The translations under genes and the position numbers were made by a program. DNA of 64,000 bases from Paenibacillus sp. JQZ6Y-1 (lineage in GTDB: Bacteria > Bacillota > Bacilli > Paenibacillales > Paenibacillaceae). Positions 60,827-64,000 of this stretch are shown one piece after another. The notes under the pieces are model-generated. The model saw only the letters and a program-made list of their open reading frames with translations, was not told the DNA's origin and did no database searches. Positions within the stretch are counted from its first letter, which is position 1. Each line of letters begins with the position of its first letter. The stretch spans positions 62,001 through 126,000 of the forward strand of contig NZ_JBFDUZ010000004.1 in the NCBI RefSeq assembly GCF_040719145.1. Reading direction: 5' to 3'.

Positions 60827-61046
60827 TTTGGCAGACTCCTCTCATGGAAAACAGACTCCCTCTCAGTTTACCATTCCTGACAGCAATAAAAAACGCCCTG
60901 TCTGTAACCATTGTGATCCCTTCGTACGTTTCATATCTCATTGCTTGAAAAGGATAAATTTTACTTTTATGTCTCATCATATTGCGCAAACTCGCTAACA
61001 GACGAATGGGAAATAATTCCTTTCGTCATATCTATAAAAAATGCGT

Positions 61047-61060
61047 TGTAAACGGTTTCT
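61047..61060 (+). promoter_or_regulatory. cre-like site
   Basis: TGTAAACGGTTTCT differs from the CcpA cre consensus TGWAARCGYTWNCW at one position (G for Y). It lies about 180 bases before the binding-protein gene. Confidence 0.5.
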
Positions 61061-61167
61061 TAGGACAAGGAAAAGGTTATCTTAGTGTAGGAAAAGAGTA
61101 CTGCTTAAAATGTGCAAAATCACATCACAGTTCAAACATATCCGTATCATTTGCCACTTTAAGCATA

Positions 61168-61184
61168 TTGTAAGCGCTTTACAA
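61168..61184. promoter_or_regulatory. LacI/CcpA-type palindromic operator
   Basis: TTGTAAGCG-CTTTACAA is a near-perfect inverted repeat with a central CG, as in LacI-family or cre sites, 58 bases before the start of the binding-protein gene. It probably regulates this ABC operon. Confidence 0.65.
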
Positions 61185-61242
61185 TAACGGTATGGTAGTA
61201 ACCGACAATGCCGTATGTATCAATCTTGAAGGGGATGTGAAT

Positions 61243-62478
61243 ATGAGAAAATGGGGAAGTGCATGTTTGGCAGGTCTGCTGCTTATGCTGACACTCTCTG
61301 CCTGCACAAGCGGTAATGCCGCTAACAGCAATGTCGTTCAGCTGGAATTTTTCCAGAACAAACCGGAAGCCAAAGCAAGCTTTGACGAGCTGGTTGCCAA
61401 ATTCAATGAACAGCATCCGAATATCGTGGTGACACAAGTGAATCCACCGGATGCCGAAACTGTACTGAAGACGCGTGTCGTCAAAAATGACGTGCCGGAC
61501 ATTATCGGCTTGGGTGCAACCGATACATATTCGCTGCTCGCTCAGAGCGGCATTTTCCTCAACCTAACCGGCGATCCATTGCTGCAAAAGGTCGAACCCA
61601 ACTACGTACAGATGCTGAATGATGTGACCGGCATGCAGGAAGTCACCGGTGTTCCATTCGCACTCAACGCGAGCGGTGTCATTTACAACAAGGACATTTT
61701 CCAAAAGCTCGGTCTGTCCGTGCCGAAAACATGGGATGAGCTAATCGCCACTGCCAAAAAAGCCAAAGAGGGCGGAACGATTCCATTCTACTTCACTTAC
61801 AAAGACGACTGGCAAACCAATCTGCCATTCAACGATATGGGCGGCTCTCTCGTCGGTATCGACTTTTACAAAGAACGCCGCGAGAACAAAACCACCTTTC
61901 AGGCGGCATATCAGGAAGTTGCCAAAAAGCAGCTAGAGTTGTTGAACTACGGTCACAACGACAACTTCGGTAAAAGCTACGCCGACGGCAACCGCGCATT
62001 CGGCAACGGTCAAGCCGCCATGTACATTCAAGGCAGCTGGGCAATCTCCGAGATCCGCAAAGTCAATCCAGACATCAACTTGGGCTTCTTCCCATTACCA
62101 GCAAGCAATGACGAATCCCAGAACAAACTAACCGCTGGTGTCGATACACTGCTAACCATCTCCAGCCAAACCGAACACCCAGAGGAAGCGAAGCAATTCA
62201 TATCCTTCCTGCTGGAACCAGAAAACAGCCAACAATACATCGACCAACAAAACCTGTTCTCCGCCGTAGATGGCGTGCAGCAAAAAGACGAAAGCGTCTC
62301 CGGTCTGCTGCCCTACTTTGAACAAGGCAAAATCGTCGATTTCGTCGACCACTACATCCCAAGCGCCGTCCAACTCAACCCAACCGTCCAAGCCTTCCTA
62401 CAAAACAAAGACATCAACGGTTTCCTAAGCACCTTGGACAAAGAATGGGACAAAGTAGCCGCCCGCCGAGCCAGTTAG
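61243..62478 (+). CDS. extracellular solute-binding lipoprotein of a CUT1 sugar ABC transporter
   Basis: 411 residues from MRKWGSACLAGLLLMLTLSA with AAGGGGATG upstream; a longer frame to 61192 is not needed. Lipobox LSAC. Family-1 binding-protein pattern: VVQLEFFQNKPEAKASFDEL, KNDVPDIIGLGATDTY, TGVPFALNASGVIYNKDIF. The last 300 coding bases become A/C-rich and G-poor on the + strand, continuing into the noncoding tract behind. First gene of the third uptake operon; the permeases at 62944 and 63810 follow. Confidence 0.92.
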   Translation: MRKWGSACLAGLLLMLTLSACTSGNAANSNVVQLEFFQNKPEAKASFDELVAKFNEQHPNIVVTQVNPPDAETVLKTRVVKNDVPDIIGLGATDTYSLLAQSGIFLNLTGDPLLQKVEPNYVQMLNDVTGMQEVTGVPFALNASGVIYNKDIFQKLGLSVPKTWDELIATAKKAKEGGTIPFYFTYKDDWQTNLPFNDMGGSLVGIDFYKERRENKTTFQAAYQEVAKKQLELLNYGHNDNFGKSYADGNRAFGNGQAAMYIQGSWAISEIRKVNPDINLGFFPLPASNDESQNKLTAGVDTLLTISSQTEHPEEAKQFISFLLEPENSQQYIDQQNLFSAVDGVQQKDESVSGLLPYFEQGKIVDFVDHYIPSAVQLNPTVQAFLQNKDINGFLSTLDKEWDKVAARRAS

Positions 62479-62720
62479 TTCAAAAACAAACATTCAACAA
62501 CCAGCCACCATCATAAAACATTACCAATCTCTACAATCCAAAAAACAAAAAAAGCAACCCATGCCACATCCTAAAATCTAATCGAAACCAATCAACCGAC
62601 CCTAGCCCAATCAACAACCGTCCCACTAATACCAAACCAATCAACTCTCACCAAAATCCTTACCAGTAACCAACGCTTTTCAATCTCTAAATCTCTTCAA
62701 CCTACCACCCGCTACGCCCA
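62479..62720 (+). other. G-depleted intergenic tract
   Basis: Between 62479 and 62700 I count about 9 G in 222 bases on the + strand, with A and C dominant. The tract lies directly before copy 2 of the nested palindromic element. No gene on either strand is supported. Confidence 0.85.
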
Positions 62721-62760
62721 CAGGGCGAGCAAGGCTGTTGGAAACATGAAGCAAGATGCA

Positions 62761-62886
62761 CGGAGCGGAGGAAAGGGAATAAGGGGAAAGGGCGACCTTG
62801 GAGCCGCGGGAATCTTCATTCACTCCCATTCCAAAAGATTCCCGCGGCTCCACCGGAGTCCCGTCCCCTTATCCCTTCCCGAAGCG
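62761..62886. repeat. nested palindromic repeat element, copy 2
   Basis: The inner arms are perfect 17-mers, GGAGCCGCGGGAATCTT at 62800-62816 and its complement at 62835-62851. The outer arms are the GGGAATAAGGGGAAAG region at 62761-62796 and GTCCCCTTATCCCTTCCC at 62863-62880. It shares arms and order with copy 1 (15291-15485) but lacks the 75-base insertion. It sits between a binding-protein gene and its permeases, about 45 bases before the permease ribosome site. Confidence 0.9.
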
Positions 62887-62943
62887 CTCCCCCGCATCCA
62901 AGCTAAAGTTGTTCCACCACAGCCAAGCAGAAAGGAGTTATTT

Positions 62944-63810
62944 ATGTCCAAACGCATGTACACCTACTATTGGATGACGATACCCGCCGTGCTGCTGTTT
63001 TTTCTTTTCCTGACCTTACCAGCAATCCAAGGCGTATATTACTCGTTCACCAATTACAACGGCTTCGGTCAAACGTACGACTTTATCGGACTGCGTAACT
63101 ATATCAATCTGTTTACCGACAATGTCGTCGGTGACGCGTACTGGTTTACGATCAAGTTCGCTGTTGTGGTCACTATACTCGTGAACATTTTTAGTCTGGT
63201 CATTGCACTGGGATTGAATGCAAGTATTCGATTCCGCAACTTCTTCCGAGGAATCTACTTTCTACCCAATATCCTCAGTGTGCTGATCGTCGGCTACATA
63301 TTCAATTATCTGTTCTCCAATGTGTTTACCGTTTGGGGGCAATCGCTGGGCATCAACGCCTTGTCTACCAACATCCTTGGTAACGAAAGTCTTGCTTGGA
63401 TCGGGGTCGTGATCGTTGCTGTTTGGCAGGGCATCGCGCTCAATACGATTTTGTATCTTGCTGGGTTACAGACGATTCCGAGCGATGTGTATGAAGCATC
63501 CAGTTTGGACGGAGCGAGCAAATGGCGCGAGTTCTGGAGCATTACCTTCCCGCTGATCGCTCCATTTTTCACGATCAATATGGTATTGGCGATGAAGAAT
63601 GCGTTGATGGTGTTTGACCAGATCGTTGCATTGACCAACGGTGGACCCGGACGTGCCACACAGTCGATCTCATTTCTGATCTATACTGGTGGGTTTGAGG
63701 GCGGAGAGTTTGCATATCAGTCTGCGAACTCAGTCATCTACTTTATCGTAATTGCCATCATTTCGATTCTGCAAATTCGCTTCCTGCAAAGAAGGGAGAT
63801 GGATATGTAA
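62944..63810 (+). CDS. sugar ABC transporter permease (MalF/UgpA type)
   Basis: 288 residues from MSKRMYTYYWMTIPAVLLFF with AAAGGAG upstream. An open frame back to 62746 runs through the repeat element and is not coding. Six hydrophobic segments and the EAA loop VYEASSLDGASKWREFWSIT; the typical IVALTNGGPGRATQSISF follows. It partners with the permease that overlaps its stop. Confidence 0.94.
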   Translation: MSKRMYTYYWMTIPAVLLFFLFLTLPAIQGVYYSFTNYNGFGQTYDFIGLRNYINLFTDNVVGDAYWFTIKFAVVVTILVNIFSLVIALGLNASIRFRNFFRGIYFLPNILSVLIVGYIFNYLFSNVFTVWGQSLGINALSTNILGNESLAWIGVVIVAVWQGIALNTILYLAGLQTIPSDVYEASSLDGASKWREFWSITFPLIAPFFTINMVLAMKNALMVFDQIVALTNGGPGRATQSISFLIYTGGFEGGEFAYQSANSVIYFIVIAIISILQIRFLQRREMDM

Positions 63811-64000
63811 TGAAGGAATTTACCAAAACGAATTGGCCAGTTAATATTCTGGTCGCGCTCGGTACAATTATTATTCTGTTCCCGCTCTATATGGCGGTAA
63901 CGATTGCATTAAAAGACCCGCAGCAGATGGCGCAATCGCTGTTCGGCTTGCCGACGCAGTGGCGGTTTGACAACTTTGCCAGCGCCATCAAAGTGACCAA
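63810..64000 (+). CDS. sugar ABC transporter permease (MalG/UgpE type), 3' end outside window
   Basis: Only the first 63 codons are present (MKEFTKTNWPVNILVALGTI, then IILFPLYMAVTIALKDPQQM). The N-terminal transmembrane segment and the following PTQWRFDNFASAIKV loop are typical of the second CUT1 permease. Its ATG overlaps the preceding stop (TAATG). Confidence 0.9.
   Translation, partial: MKEFTKTNWPVNILVALGTIIILFPLYMAVTIALKDPQQMAQSLFGLPTQWRFDNFASAIKVT

Larger units (their letters stand above)
60827..61242. other. regulatory region before the third ABC operon
   Basis: About 415 bases holding the start region of the YesK-like pair and the promoter of the binding-protein gene at 61243. It contains a cre-like and a palindromic operator site (separate entries). 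No gene is supported. Confidence 0.55.

Noticed and set aside
62746-62943. An N-terminal extension of the permease through repeat copy 2
   Set aside because: The permease has its own AAAGGAG site and ATG at 62944, and the extension is palindrome-encoded.

Overview
The window looks like a chromosomal segment from Paenibacillus or a close Paenibacillaceae relative. The reasons are moderate GC content, strong AGGAGG-type ribosome binding sites with occasional GTG and TTG starts, an S-layer-homology (SLH) protein, several CUT1-type sugar ABC systems of the LplB/YtcP class, a YesS/YtdP-type membrane AraC regulator, CcpA-type cre sites, and many families shared with Bacillus subtilis. I saw no rRNA, tRNA, CRISPR array, phage module or transposase.

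Layout. 1-3.7 kb: the 5' part of an MDR oxidoreductase, a lipoprotein and an SLH surface protein followed by an octamer microsatellite. 3.8-8.1 kb (minus strand): a TIM-barrel isomerase, two Gfo/Idh/MocA dehydrogenases and an AraC regulator, probably a polyol or sugar catabolic cluster. 8.4-11.9 kb: a second MDR oxidoreductase, a DUF697-type GTPase with a Ser/Thr kinase, and an unlisted 57-residue basic protein. 12.3-17.4 kb: a chemoreceptor, a cupin, an FlxA-like protein and a PTS IIC-like permease. 17.5-21.6 kb: a ROK repressor behind a hexamer microsatellite and a palindromic operator, a ROK sugar kinase and an MFS transporter. 21.9-33.1 kb: a large carbohydrate uptake locus with a membrane AraC regulator, two tandemly duplicated solute-binding lipoproteins, two permeases, a TIM epimerase and a probable (alpha/alpha)6 enzyme. 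33.3-38.0 kb: MOSC, TPM/coiled-coil, HNH and small membrane proteins. 38.2-45.3 kb: a second ABC uptake operon with DUF4127 and FAD oxidoreductase genes. 45.4-60.8 kb: mixed housekeeping and stress genes, including an apparent split sigma factor, padR/padC with its operator, an SgrR-like regulator, a glycosyltransferase, a nucleoside hydrolase, an AT-rich PD-(D/E)XK-like orphan, a diguanylate cyclase and two YesK-like proteins. 61.2-64.0 kb: a third ABC sugar operon, cut off by the window end.

The main theme is carbohydrate sensing and import: three binding-protein/permease sets, a PTS permease, ROK and AraC regulators and a cre site, feeding TIM-barrel isomerases and Gfo/Idh/MocA dehydrogenases. 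No ABC ATPase is present, as expected where a shared MsmX-type ATPase encoded elsewhere serves several importers.

The most unusual non-genic signal is a nested palindromic element present twice (about 15.3-15.5 and 62.8-62.9 kb). Each copy is preceded on the + strand by a tract almost devoid of G. The second copy sits inside an ABC operon between the binding protein and its permeases. Three different microsatellites, a likely two-subunit sigma factor and a tandem binding-protein duplication that includes its leader are the other points worth following up. Start codons below were chosen by ribosome binding site and, where possible, by comparison with paralogues.
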